The notes below the pieces were generated by a model. It had not been told where the DNA came from. It made no database searches and saw only the letters and a list, made by a program, of their open reading frames with translations. A stretch of 64,000 nucleotides of DNA from Gammaproteobacteria bacterium. Lineage in GTDB: Bacteria > Pseudomonadota > Gammaproteobacteria > Acidiferrobacterales > Sulfurifustaceae. The stretch covers positions 1-64,000 of the forward strand of contig SCRL01000029.1 in NCBI GenBank assembly GCA_004298065.1. Direction: 5' to 3'. Made by a program: the position numbers and the translations under genes. This document shows positions 19,150-27,172 of this stretch, in pieces. Numbering within the stretch: the first letter of the stretch is position 1; each line of letters opens with the position of its first letter.

Positions 19150-19270
19150 AGCCGGCCGCTCGGGGCCGAATAAGGAAATAACTGGTGCGCCGAAGCCAGA
19201 AAAACGAAACAGGGAAAGCCGCAGTAATTCCCGCAGACGAAGTATTCAGAAAATGTGTGAGCAGTTTTCA
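19147..19270 (+). pseudogene. Decayed second antitoxin gene
   Basis: Reading from ATA at 19147 gives I-S-R-P-L-G-A-E-stop, a degenerate form of the antitoxin start M-A-R-P-L-K-D-I-E. From CTG at 19182 the sequence reads LVRRSQKNETGKAAVIPADE, then VFRKCVSSF. This aligns with the intact antitoxin end LVRRSQEIESGKAKLIPAEE. The start codon is lost and about 120 bases between the two parts are deleted. It shows that a tandem module once stood here. Confidence 0.75.
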
Positions 19271-19312
19271 GCGTGTTATTGCAAGGTTTGAAACCCACTT
19301 TTTCCTTCGCTG

Positions 19313-20698
19313 GTGAATAAAACGCTAAATCGAGAAGCTCTGTTCATATCCCACGCAAATCCGGGGGACAATGCTTTTGCCCGCTGGCTGGGCGCCAAGC
19401 TTGCAGCAATGGGATATGAGGTATGGGCAGATGTCATGCGGCTGCATGGTGGGGCTGACTGGGCTCGTGAGCTGGAAGAAGCGTTACGCAAACGCGCTAT
19501 CAAAATGTTGGTGGTGTGCACACCGACTGGACTCGATCAGCAGGGTGTCCGCAATGAAATCGAGATCGCTACCCAGCTGGCACGCGAACTCAACGACCGC
19601 GAGTTCATCATTCCCCTTCGGCTAGAGTCGTATGAGGCGCCATTCCGGATCGCACAGACTCAATACATTGATTTCAGCCACGGTTGGGCAGCGGGTCTCG
19701 CCGAACTCGTAGAGCTTTTGACCAATATCCATAAGATTCCGCAGGCTCCAGGCAGATCAATGGGGGATTGGCTATCAGCACAAAGCGTAGGCGCAACACG
19801 GCTGGTGCAACGGTCAGAACGACTAACATCAAACTGGCTAATGTTTCGTAGGCTGCCACACTACATTCGCTACTGCGAGCCCCCATCGGGATTCCTATTA
19901 GAGCGTTTCCAGAACAGGACTCTGCATCGTTGGCCTATAGCACCGGTCAACACAGGTGTACTTACTTTTGCTAGTCCTGACAGAGATGGCTTTCTTGCAC
20001 AGGACATTCCTGCCCGTAACGTCAGCGACATGCCAGTTCGCACGTTCCTTAACGATGGTTGGGGGCAGTTGAGCATCGCGCCATACGAAGCACGGAGATA
20101 TTTTTCCGACTTGGGAAACCAAGCCTTCGAGAGCTTTCTATACAGTCGTGGGCTTACGAGCTACGAGAGCTCTGGTGGTCGGCGTGCGTGGTGGGGAAAT
20201 ATCAAAACAGTTCCACATGTTCAGATTCCATTCGAATGGCCGCAACAGCAAGGACGTCGCCAGATCATCGGGACATCAGCAAAACGACAGACGCATTGGC
20301 ACTACGCGGTGAGCGCACACGTGAGAACTGCACCCGTACGCCATCTGCGTATGTCGGCGCGATTGATCTTTTCAGACAACGGGCTTGACGCGCTTGCGGA
20401 TGCGAAGCGCATGCATAAGCTGCGCCGTTCCTTCGCAAAGTCATGGCGTAATGCACGTTGGCGAGATATGCAACTCGCCTTTTTGTGGTGGCTTACGGGT
20501 GGTCGTTCAGAGATTGAATTGCCAGTTTCGCATAGGCAACGGATGGTCTTGGCTCTCCCTACCGTAGGCTTTACAGCTCCGGTTAGCGTCTTGCATCTCG
20601 GTGAAGAACCACCAGATGAAGACGATCCAGACATCGAGCTAGATGATTGGGAAGGGTTCCTAGGTGAGGCAGCAGAAGATGAGGATGCGGTGTCATGA
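19313..20698 (+). CDS. TIR-APAZ effector of a SPARTA system
   Basis: This 461-residue protein has an N-terminal TIR domain (about 1-140): ALFISHANPGDNAFARWLGA, then MGYEVWADVMRLHGGADW and VVCTPTGLDQQGVRNEIEIA, with Glu82 in the place of the catalytic glutamate of NAD-cleaving TIRs. The rest is an APAZ-type region (about 190-440, including the segment beginning GWGQLSIAPYEARRYF) and an acidic tail. In known SPARTA systems this subunit degrades NAD+ after the partner Argonaute finds invading DNA with an RNA guide, killing or stalling the cell. The start is GTG at 19313. The stop overlaps the Argonaute start as ATGA. Base composition is clearly lower in GC than its neighbours. Confidence 0.88.
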   Translation: MNKTLNREALFISHANPGDNAFARWLGAKLAAMGYEVWADVMRLHGGADWARELEEALRKRAIKMLVVCTPTGLDQQGVRNEIEIATQLARELNDREFIIPLRLESYEAPFRIAQTQYIDFSHGWAAGLAELVELLTNIHKIPQAPGRSMGDWLSAQSVGATRLVQRSERLTSNWLMFRRLPHYIRYCEPPSGFLLERFQNRTLHRWPIAPVNTGVLTFASPDRDGFLAQDIPARNVSDMPVRTFLNDGWGQLSIAPYEARRYFSDLGNQAFESFLYSRGLTSYESSGGRRAWWGNIKTVPHVQIPFEWPQQQGRRQIIGTSAKRQTHWHYAVSAHVRTAPVRHLRMSARLIFSDNGLDALADAKRMHKLRRSFAKSWRNARWRDMQLAFLWWLTGGRSEIELPVSHRQRMVLALPTVGFTAPVSVLHLGEEPPDEDDPDIELDDWEGFLGEAAEDEDAVS

Positions 20699-22245
20699 AC
20701 AAGCCACGCCTGATTCATCTGCCGGAGCCGCAGCTCGAATTCCGTTTTGGGCAGAAGGTTTCTTACCCGAGAGATGGGCTTTACCTGTTCGGTCCCGTCG
20801 ACGCTGCGCGCGAGCCGAGGCAGGTGCGCTATGGAGTGATCGGTACGGCTACCTCACTACGCCGTTTCAAGGAATGGGCTGCCCAAGTATCGAGTTTCAT
20901 CGATGTCCCGCCACCGCGACGAATGTCGAAGGCTATACAAGCGCACCACGTCGCTTTCCCAGGCTTTAACGAAGCGTTTTTCGCAACATGGCCGAAAGAA
21001 CCACCACGTGCGATCACCGATATCGATGAGCACCAGCTGTTGCATTCCATGCACATTGCCAATAGACATGAGGCTATCAAGACTGTGGTGGATGTATTTG
21101 TTGATCGGCTCGTGGCCGACCGTAAGCGGGATGAGGACCCGCCAAGCTTCTGGTACGTCGTTATTCCAGAATTCATCTATGAGCTTGGTCGGCCACAGTC
21201 GACCGTCGCTGCAGTGGACCGGGTTACCGGCAAGATCACGCTAAAGGAAAAGGAAGTAGCTAGGCTTGCCATTCAGCCGACATTGTTCGGTCAGGCTGAG
21301 GAGGAAGCGGAAGTCTATAAATACGCTAGAAACTTCCGACGTCAGCTCAAAGCGCGCTTGCTAGATCATCAAATAGTTACGCAAATTGTGCGCGAAACAA
21401 CACTCACGCCGCATGAGTTTTTGAAAGAAAACAGGAAAGACCTGAAACGCCGCGTTGAGGACCCTGCGACAATTGCCTGGAAACTCTGTACGGCCTCATA
21501 TTACAAGAGCGGCGGTCGACCATGGCAACTGGCTGACGTGCGCCCAGGTGTTTGTTACGTCGGCCTGGTTTACAAACAACAGCCAATGGGTAGTGATATT
21601 CGTCACGCCTGCTGCGCAGCGCAGATGTTTTTGTCGGATGGTGAAGGTGTAGTGTTTCGTGGGGCACTTGGGCCTTGGTACCAACCGGACAGCAAGCAGT
21701 TCCATCTTGATCGCGCTGCGGCGCAGAAGCTCGTAAGCACTGTGCTAGCCGAATATCGGCTTCGGCATCCGGCTGATCCAGTTGAACTGTTCATTCATGC
21801 AAAGTCATCGTTCAGTGATGAAGAGTGGGCTGGCTTCGTAGAGGCGTGCCAAGGGAAAGGAACCAACGTAGTGGGTGTACAGATTTCCGACGCATGGGAC
21901 CAACTTAAGTTGTACCGACCAGGTACCTATCCGACTATTCGGGGTACAGCGATGCTTACGGATCGTCGGTCCGGTTTCCTTTGGACCTCGGGCTACATCC
22001 CGCGTCTTGATACCTACATGGGCCCGGATACACCCAATCCGTTGCACGTTTCAGTGCGCAGGGGAGATGCGGATATCCAGGTAGTGATGGCCGATGTGCT
22101 CTCGTTGAGTAAGATCAATTTCAACACCTGTCTATTTAATGATCGTAGTCCGGTAACTATCCGTTTTGCAGATGCAATCGGTGATATCCTTGTTTCGGCA
22201 CCTGTTCAGTCTGAACCACGCCTGCCGTTTAAGTTTTACATCTGA
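20695..22245 (+). CDS. Short prokaryotic Argonaute of a SPARTA system
   Basis: This 516-residue protein has only MID and PIWI domains, the length of short pAgos. The MID region lies around 150-280. The first PIWI strand reads VCYVGLVYKQ (287-295), without the catalytic Asp expected there, so slicing should be absent. VELFIHAKSSFSDEEWAGF (363-381) and the C-terminal SKINFNTCLFNDRSPVTIRF are typical pAgo signatures. In the known mechanism the guide-loaded pAgo senses target DNA and activates the TIR-APAZ partner by oligomerisation. Translation is coupled to the upstream gene by ATGA. No Cas4, nuclease or helicase partner is present. Confidence 0.9.
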   Translation: MNKPRLIHLPEPQLEFRFGQKVSYPRDGLYLFGPVDAAREPRQVRYGVIGTATSLRRFKEWAAQVSSFIDVPPPRRMSKAIQAHHVAFPGFNEAFFATWPKEPPRAITDIDEHQLLHSMHIANRHEAIKTVVDVFVDRLVADRKRDEDPPSFWYVVIPEFIYELGRPQSTVAAVDRVTGKITLKEKEVARLAIQPTLFGQAEEEAEVYKYARNFRRQLKARLLDHQIVTQIVRETTLTPHEFLKENRKDLKRRVEDPATIAWKLCTASYYKSGGRPWQLADVRPGVCYVGLVYKQQPMGSDIRHACCAAQMFLSDGEGVVFRGALGPWYQPDSKQFHLDRAAAQKLVSTVLAEYRLRHPADPVELFIHAKSSFSDEEWAGFVEACQGKGTNVVGVQISDAWDQLKLYRPGTYPTIRGTAMLTDRRSGFLWTSGYIPRLDTYMGPDTPNPLHVSVRRGDADIQVVMADVLSLSKINFNTCLFNDRSPVTIRFADAIGDILVSAPVQSEPRLPFKFYI

Positions 22246-22318
22246 TAACAAGAAGTGAGTGATCCTTAATAGAGCCCATGGGTCGGACTTGTTCGGCTAT
22301 GAAGAAAGCTCCATAACC

Positions 22319-22906
22319 ATGGACCCGCGTGTCACCGAGTTCCAGTGCATCATGCCGATGGACAATGTTCCTTCAGTACTGGAGCACGGCATCCTATCCT
22401 ATGAACGGGCTGCAAAACTGGCGCACCATTCGGTGGCGATGCAGCCGGTGCAGGATAAGCGTGACCAGAAACATGTACCTGGCGGGCTCAGGTTGCACCA
22501 GTATGCAAACCTGTACTTTCATGCCCGGAATCCAATGTTATTCAAGCGTCTAGATGAAGTAGGGAGGCTATGTGTACTTCGAGTTTCAATAAATGTACTC
22601 AGGATCGATGGCGCTGTGATTACGGACCAGAATGCTGCGAGTGACTATGTGCGTTTCTTACATCCATCACAATGGAGGTTGCTCGCTTTTGATGATATCT
22701 ACGCGATGGACTGGCGGCACCCGAACGATCCCGTGGCGTTTTGGCGCCATAAAGCGCGTAAATGTGCAGAAATTTTGGTGCCACATCGCATTGAACCGGG
22801 ATTGCTGGCCGGCGCATACGTTGTAGATAGTGCCGCCGCAACGCGGCTCCAAGGGCTTGGGTTCGGCCTACCGGTAGTGGTCGATTCGGTGTTATTTTTT
22901 CGCTAA
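22319..22906 (+). CDS. darT: DarT-like DNA ADP-ribosyltransferase toxin (DUF4433)
   Basis: This 195-residue protein has the DarT pattern: IMPMDNVPSVLEHGILSYER at the N-terminus, RLHQYANLYFHARNPMLFKR in the middle (NAD-binding LH-Y, RNPM) and KCAEILVPHRIEP with the catalytic Glu. DarT attaches ADP-ribose to thymidine in single-stranded DNA and blocks replication, and some DarTG systems stop phages. The ATG at 22319 places nine residues before the family start. A GTG at 22259 would add twenty residues unlike the family. It lies 73 bases after the Argonaute and 18 before darG. Confidence 0.88.
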   Translation: MDPRVTEFQCIMPMDNVPSVLEHGILSYERAAKLAHHSVAMQPVQDKRDQKHVPGGLRLHQYANLYFHARNPMLFKRLDEVGRLCVLRVSINVLRIDGAVITDQNAASDYVRFLHPSQWRLLAFDDIYAMDWRHPNDPVAFWRHKARKCAEILVPHRIEPGLLAGAYVVDSAAATRLQGLGFGLPVVVDSVLFFR

Positions 22907-22924
22907 CGGAGGCAAGATATAGCT

Positions 22925-24037
22925 ATGTTTAAGGCTCTAATCGGAAATCTTTTCGAGAGCCAGGTGCAGACCTTGGTGAATACGGTTAACTGTGTCGGCG
23001 TAATGGGTAAGGGCGTGGCGCTAGAGTTTAAGAAGCGTTTCCCTAGCATGTTTGAAGACTACGCTGCTCGTTGTGAACGGAGACAAGTGCACCTCGGGGA
23101 GCCATATCTCTACCGAGATTCATCTGGTCGACAAATTATCAATTTCCCTACCAAGGATCACTGGCGGTCGCCGTCTCGGCTAAGTGACATCGAGCGAGGG
23201 CTAGACTATTTCGTGAACCACCTTGCTGAGTGGGGCGTAACGAGCGTAGCGATGCCACCACTAGGCTGTGGAAATGGTGGTCTGGAGTGGGCTGAGGTAG
23301 GCCCGCTGATCTACCGTAAACTGCATCACCTGCCGATCGATGTCGAGGTCTATGCGCCTTACGGAACACCCAAACCAGAGCTGGGACTCGACTTCTTGAG
23401 CAGTCCCTCCCAGATGAGTTTGGAAGGCAAAGGACGCAATCAGGAAAAACTGAACCCAGAATGGGTTGTGCTCATGGAAGTGCTGCGCGAATTGGGGCAT
23501 CAGCCTTATTCGAATCCAGTTGGTCGGACTATCTTTCAGAAGATTTGTTATGTCATCACTGAAATGGGTGTGCCAACTGGTTTTCGTTTTCGTAAGGGCA
23601 ATTATGGACCCTTTGCAGATGAAGTGAAGTTAGCGCTGCATGAATTCGCTAACCGGAATTGGCTACAGGAGCAACGTCTTGGCCGAATGATGGCACTCAA
23701 TGTTGGTCCACAGTACGAGCAGGATCGAATTAAATTCCAACAGGAGCTGCAACGCCATGAGAGAAAGATCGCTAAAGCTGTGGATCTATTCAGCCGGATA
23801 AAAAGCACCGAACAAGCAGAGGAAGTTCTGACAGTGCTCTACGCTAGCCGTCAGCTGAAGGAACTGCATCCGGATGAAGAGGTAGCGGAGCAACAGCTTT
23901 ATGAATATATACTGGAATGGAAAAAGGCTTGGCACACTGAGGAGAAGAAACACGCCGTTGCTAATGCAATTCGGAATCTCGTGTTGCTAGGTTGGATTCG
24001 TCTACGATTCAGTGAAACCCTCACAGAAGCAGCATAG
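22925..24037 (+). CDS. darG: DarG-like macrodomain antitoxin
   Basis: This 370-residue protein has an N-terminal macrodomain (about 1-155): LIGNLFESQVQTLVNTVNCV, then GVMGKGVALEFKKRFPSMFE and VAMPPLGCGNGGLEWAEVGP, with the ADP-ribose-binding loops intact. The C-terminal part (about 175-365) resembles the DarG domain that binds and masks DarT. The macrodomain removes ADP-ribose from DNA, reversing DarT damage. GGAGG at 22908-22912 lies 12 bases before the ATG, a long spacing. The gene shares the low-GC composition of the island, and its stop marks the island's right side. Confidence 0.9.
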   Translation: MFKALIGNLFESQVQTLVNTVNCVGVMGKGVALEFKKRFPSMFEDYAARCERRQVHLGEPYLYRDSSGRQIINFPTKDHWRSPSRLSDIERGLDYFVNHLAEWGVTSVAMPPLGCGNGGLEWAEVGPLIYRKLHHLPIDVEVYAPYGTPKPELGLDFLSSPSQMSLEGKGRNQEKLNPEWVVLMEVLRELGHQPYSNPVGRTIFQKICYVITEMGVPTGFRFRKGNYGPFADEVKLALHEFANRNWLQEQRLGRMMALNVGPQYEQDRIKFQQELQRHERKIAKAVDLFSRIKSTEQAEEVLTVLYASRQLKELHPDEEVAEQQLYEYILEWKKAWHTEEKKHAVANAIRNLVLLGWIRLRFSETLTEAA

Positions 24038-24065
24038 GCAGCCGCCATCCTGACAGGATCGTCAG

Positions 24066-24125
24066 ATGACGTTACCCACCTTTCGTGGTAGTTGCCTCTG
24101 CGGTTTTGTGCAATACAAAATCAGC
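24066..24125 (+). pseudogene. 5' fragment of a GFA-family gene
   Basis: From ATG at 24066 the sequence reads [20 protein letters not shown], nearly identical to the start of the intact gene at 25530 ([20 protein letters not shown]), and then the match stops. The fragment keeps the first Cys-x-Cys pair but loses the rest. It sits 28 bases past darG. Either a second GFA gene was cut by insertion of the island, or local duplication left this piece. Confidence 0.8.
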
Positions 24126-24136
24126 AGCCGGCGGGA

Positions 24137-24514
24137 TCAGCCGGTACTCCACACCCGCGGGCGTTGCATGCCGGCGATCTTGCAGGCCTGCTTCACATAG
24201 CCGTAGGGGAACAGCTTGTAGAGCTGTTGCTTCGCGGTCTTCTTGTCGAAACCCTGCTCGCTGACGAGAAAGTCCAGCACGTGGCGCACGTCGGGCGCGA
24301 TGTGGTTCGTGGTCCAGGCGTCGCGCATGAAGCGCAACAGCGGCCAGTAGACCTCGCTGAGTTCGATCCCTTCTTCCGCGGCCAGTTGGGCGGCGACCAG
24401 TTCGTTCCAGTCCGTCGGGTCGATCAGGTAGCCCTCGGTATCGCGGGCGACGTGAAAATCGGCGTTCAGGTTGTTCATGGCAGCGGCCCTCTCGTGAGCG
24501 GTCATAACTGCCAT
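24137..24514 (-). CDS. DsrC/TusE-family sulfur relay protein
   Basis: This 125-residue cytosolic protein of the DsrC fold has FHVARDTEGYLIDPTDWNEL, then GIELSEVYWPLLRFMRDAW and a C-terminal arm YGYVKQACKIAGMQRPRVWS ending T-G. The first conserved arm cysteine (in KQACKIAG) is present. The penultimate Cys of true DsrC and TusE, which carries the persulfide or trisulfide, is missing. It may therefore be a regulatory DsrC-like protein rather than a classical sulfur carrier. It is transcribed divergently from a LysR regulator across an AT-rich gap with a palindrome. Alternative starts exist at 24505 and 24478. Confidence 0.87.
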   Translation of the reverse strand: MAVMTAHERAAAMNNLNADFHVARDTEGYLIDPTDWNELVAAQLAAEEGIELSEVYWPLLRFMRDAWTTNHIAPDVRHVLDFLVSEQGFDKKTAKQQLYKLFPYGYVKQACKIAGMQRPRVWSTG

Positions 24515-24567
24515 GAATATTAGGATTCGCTCATATATCTATCAAACGATATTATTTGCTATGTAAT

Positions 24568-24582
24568 ATCGAAATATTCGAT
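24568..24582. promoter_or_regulatory. Palindromic operator candidate between dsrC-like and lysR genes
   Basis: ATCGAA-ATA-TTCGAT is a perfect inverted repeat in an AT-rich divergent promoter region (24515-24596). Its position 15 bases before the lysR ATG fits the autoregulatory site of a LysR-type regulator acting on both genes. Confidence 0.6.
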
Positions 24583-24596
24583 TTAAATGTGCGTTC

Positions 24597-25454
24597 ATGG
24601 ACATCGACCAGGCCAAAACCTTCCTCGCGATCACGGCGCAGGGCAGCTTCCTCGAAGCCGCCAGGCAGTTGCACCTGACCCAATCGACCGTCAGCGCCCG
24701 CATTCTGCGCCTGGAAGACGAGCTCGGCACGCGGCTGTTCACGCGCAACCGCGCGGGCGCGAGCCTCACGCCCGCCGGCCGGCGCTTCCTCGATTACGCC
24801 AAACGCCTCGTGCTCACCGCCGAGCAGGCGCGCGCCGACGTCGGCCTGCCGCAGCGCTATCGCGCCAGTGTCCGCATCGGCGGGCGCACCGCGCTGTGGG
24901 AAGGATTCCTGCCGCAATGGGTCGGTTGGATGCGCCAGCGCGCGAACGATGTCGTGATCCGCAGCGAGATCGGTTTCGAGGACGACCTGATGCGCCGCCT
25001 GATCGAGGGCACGCTCGACGTCGGCCTGATGTACACCCCGACCCATGCCCCGGGCCTGATCGTCGAGCACCTGTTCGACGAGACGCTGGTGTTGGTCAGC
25101 ACGCGCGCCGACGACACCGGACCGGGCGAGGATTACATCTACGTCGAATGGGGACCGGGCTTCTACGCCCAGCACGCGCAGAGCTATCCCGAGCTCGAAG
25201 GGCCGGGGCAGATCGTGAACATCGGCTGGCTCGGCGTGCAGCTCACGCTCGTCAACGGCGGCAGCTGCTTCCTGCCGGCGCGCATGGCCGCGCCGTTCAT
25301 CGCCGAAGGCCGGCTGCACCGCGTCGCCGGTTCGCCCGAGTACACGCACCCCGCCTACATGGTGTTCCCGCGCCGGAGCGAGAACCCGGTGCTGGCTCAG
25401 GCGCTCGCGGGTTTGCGCGAGCTCGCCGCCGCCGAATCCGGTGCGCACACCTGA
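24597..25454 (+). CDS. LysR-family transcriptional regulator
   Basis: This 285-residue regulator starts with the LysR winged helix (AKTFLAITAQGSFLEAARQL, then HLTQSTVSARILRLEDELGT, about 1-60), followed by a type 2 periplasmic-binding-like effector domain (about 88-275). The small-molecule ligand cannot be predicted. Its divergence from the DsrC-like gene, with a palindrome between them, suggests that it controls that gene and itself. The intact downstream GFA gene is 75 bases further on and may be independent. Confidence 0.92.
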   Translation: MDIDQAKTFLAITAQGSFLEAARQLHLTQSTVSARILRLEDELGTRLFTRNRAGASLTPAGRRFLDYAKRLVLTAEQARADVGLPQRYRASVRIGGRTALWEGFLPQWVGWMRQRANDVVIRSEIGFEDDLMRRLIEGTLDVGLMYTPTHAPGLIVEHLFDETLVLVSTRADDTGPGEDYIYVEWGPGFYAQHAQSYPELEGPGQIVNIGWLGVQLTLVNGGSCFLPARMAAPFIAEGRLHRVAGSPEYTHPAYMVFPRRSENPVLAQALAGLRELAAAESGAHT

Positions 25455-25529
25455 TGCGAACGCGATAGTTTCCCGGCCGAACCGCCTGATATAACCTGTC
25501 GCGGCCCATCGACGAACAACGGACGACAC

Positions 25530-25943
25530 ATGACCTCAGCCACGTTTCGCGGTAGTTGTCTCTGCGGTTCGGTGCAATACGAAATCAGCGGCGAGCCGGC
25601 GAAGTTTTACCACTGCCACTGCCAACGCTGCCGCAAGGCCACGGGCACCGGTCACGCATCGAACCTGATCGTCAAACCCGGCACGCTCAAATGGATCAAG
25701 GGCGAAGAATTAATTAAGTCCTACAAGGTTCCCGAGGCCAAGCGCTTCACCAATTGTTTTTGTTCGAACTGCGGCGGGCGGGTGGCGCGCTACTCGAAAG
25801 AAATCGACATGTTCGTCATCCCCGCCGGGTCGCTCGACAGCGAGCCCCCGATCCGCCCGCAGGCGCGCATCTTCTGGGGTTCGCGCGCGGACTGGTCGTG
25901 CAGCGCCGGCGAGTTGCCGACCTATTCCGAATACCCGACGTAA
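25530..25943 (+). CDS. GFA-family (CENP-V fold) zinc protein
   Basis: This 137-residue protein of the glutathione-dependent formaldehyde-activating family has zinc ligands in [28 protein letters not shown] and [15 protein letters not shown]. Despite the family name, most members have no proven substrate, and a C1-thiol carbon-sulfur lyase activity is only general family knowledge. Length is normal. A fragment of a second copy lies 1.4 kb upstream at 24066. Confidence 0.92.
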   Translation: MTSATFRGSCLCGSVQYEISGEPAKFYHCHCQRCRKATGTGHASNLIVKPGTLKWIKGEELIKSYKVPEAKRFTNCFCSNCGGRVARYSKEIDMFVIPAGSLDSEPPIRPQARIFWGSRADWSCSAGELPTYSEYPT

Positions 25944-25977
25944 AGGCAAGCCGGGCTGGTTCAGCTCCAGGAAAACC

Positions 25978-26436
25978 ATGCAAATCTGGGTCGATGCCGA
26001 TGCCTGCCCCAAGGTCATCAAGGACATCCTGTTTCGTGCCGCCGAACGCCATCGGATTGCGCTGATTCTCGTCGCCAACCAGCCGCTGGCCACGCCGCCT
26101 TCCCGGTACATCCGCGCCCTGCAAGTGCCGGCCGGGTTCGACGTCGCCGACAACCACATCGTCGAGCAGGTGCAGGCGGGCGATCTGGTAATCACCGCGG
26201 ATATCCCGCTGGCGGCGGCCGTGATCGCGCGCGCCGCGCACGCGCTGAATCCGCGCGGCGAGCTGTATACGACGGAAAACATCCGCGAGCGGTTGAACCT
26301 GCGCAACTTCATGGACCAGCTGCGCAGCACCGGCGTCAACACCGGCGGCCCGCCGGCGCTCGGCCTCGGCGACCGGCAGGCGTTCGCCAACCAGCTCGAC
26401 CGGTTCCTGCACCAGCACATCCGGGCGCAGGAGTAG
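25978..26436 (+). CDS. YaiI/YqxD family protein (UPF0178)
   Basis: This 152-residue cytosolic protein has the UPF0178 (DUF188) start [20 protein letters not shown] and a core [40 protein letters not shown]. The fold is PIN-like with conserved acidic residues (D6, D8, D60 region), so a nuclease role has been suggested, but no activity is established. It is 34 bases after the GFA gene and 35 before a small membrane protein. Operon status is uncertain. Confidence 0.92.
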   Translation: MQIWVDADACPKVIKDILFRAAERHRIALILVANQPLATPPSRYIRALQVPAGFDVADNHIVEQVQAGDLVITADIPLAAAVIARAAHALNPRGELYTTENIRERLNLRNFMDQLRSTGVNTGGPPALGLGDRQAFANQLDRFLHQHIRAQE

Positions 26437-26471
26437 TTTCCGAAGCACTAGGAATGTGAAACCATCCTCCC

Positions 26472-26864
26472 ATGCCTGGATTCCTGATTCGTTTGTTGGT
26501 GGTCGCCCTCGGCCTGTGGCTCGCCGCGGAACTCGTGCCCGGCATCGAGATAACGGGCGGCTGGACGTTGCTCGGCGCGGCGCTGCTGCTCGGGTTGGTG
26601 AACGCGATCATGCGCCCGCTGCTGATCCTGCTCACGCTGCCGATCACGGTGCTCACGTTCGGATTTTTTCTGCTCGTGATCAACGCCGGCACGCTGGCGC
26701 TGGTGGCGTGGGCGCTCGATGACTTCACCATCGCCGGCTTCTGGCCGGCGGTGGGCGGCGGCATCGTCGTCGGTATCACCGGCTGGCTGGCCTCGTGGTT
26801 CATCGGCCCGCGCGGGAAGGTCGAGGTGATTTACATGCGCCGCCGCGACGCCGGCGGACGCTAG
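26472..26864 (+). CDS. Phage holin family (4-TM) membrane protein
   Basis: This 130-residue inner-membrane protein has four hydrophobic segments (about 5-22, 30-48, 52-80, 85-110) and the conserved LGLVNAIMRPLLILLTLPIT and FGFFLLVINAGTLALVAWAL. Despite the 'phage holin family IV' name, these proteins are chromosomal and of unknown role. No phage gene is nearby. Its TAG shares CTAG with a stop on the opposite strand belonging to a gene fragment. Confidence 0.88.
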   Translation: MPGFLIRLLVVALGLWLAAELVPGIEITGGWTLLGAALLLGLVNAIMRPLLILLTLPITVLTFGFFLLVINAGTLALVAWALDDFTIAGFWPAVGGGIVVGITGWLASWFIGPRGKVEVIYMRRRDAGGR

Positions 26865-26935
26865 TACCGCACGACCTGCCCGTCGACGAGTTTCACGCGG
26901 TCGCTGACCGTGACACCCGACGGGTTGGCGTTAGA
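26861..26935 (-). pseudogene. C-terminal fragment of an unidentified gene
   Basis: On the minus strand the last 23 or so codons before the stop at 26861 read NANPSGVTVSDRVKLVDGQV, then VRY. This looks like the end of an envelope or glycine-zipper-type protein, but the upstream sequence does not continue it. The rest of the 26865-27172 gap (308 bases) holds only the small ORF at 27041. I see no promoter or repeat in it. Confidence 0.35.
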
Positions 26936-27040
26936 TGTCCGGCGGACAACGAGGGTTGCGCCAAACCCCCAGCTTTCATGCAACTTCGAATATCTCCAAC
27001 CATTGCGGCGGCATCTTGACCCTACATTGGCAACGTGACG

Positions 27041-27148
27041 ATGTATTTCGAGTCCGAGGAAACCAAACAGGCCTATATCGGCACGCCGATGGATCATCCG
27101 CTGCGGTTGCAGGACAACCCGTATGAGGACGGCGAGGCCGAGGGCTAG
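27041..27148 (+). CDS. Small acidic hypothetical protein
   Basis: A 35-residue ORF (MYFESEETKQAYIGTPMDHP, then LRLQDNPYEDGEAEG) has GTG at 27035 as an alternative start. Composition is acidic and protein-like, with no membrane segment. I do not recognise a family. It could be a true small protein or the intact end of a decayed gene. There is no clear ribosome site. Confidence 0.4.
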   Translation: MYFESEETKQAYIGTPMDHPLRLQDNPYEDGEAEG

Positions 27149-27172
27149 CTAGAAGGGCGGTTGCGCCGCGGA

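Noticed and set aside
26472-26864. Prophage signal from a 'phage holin family' protein
   Set aside because: The family is chromosomal and no endolysin, integrase or structural gene is near.
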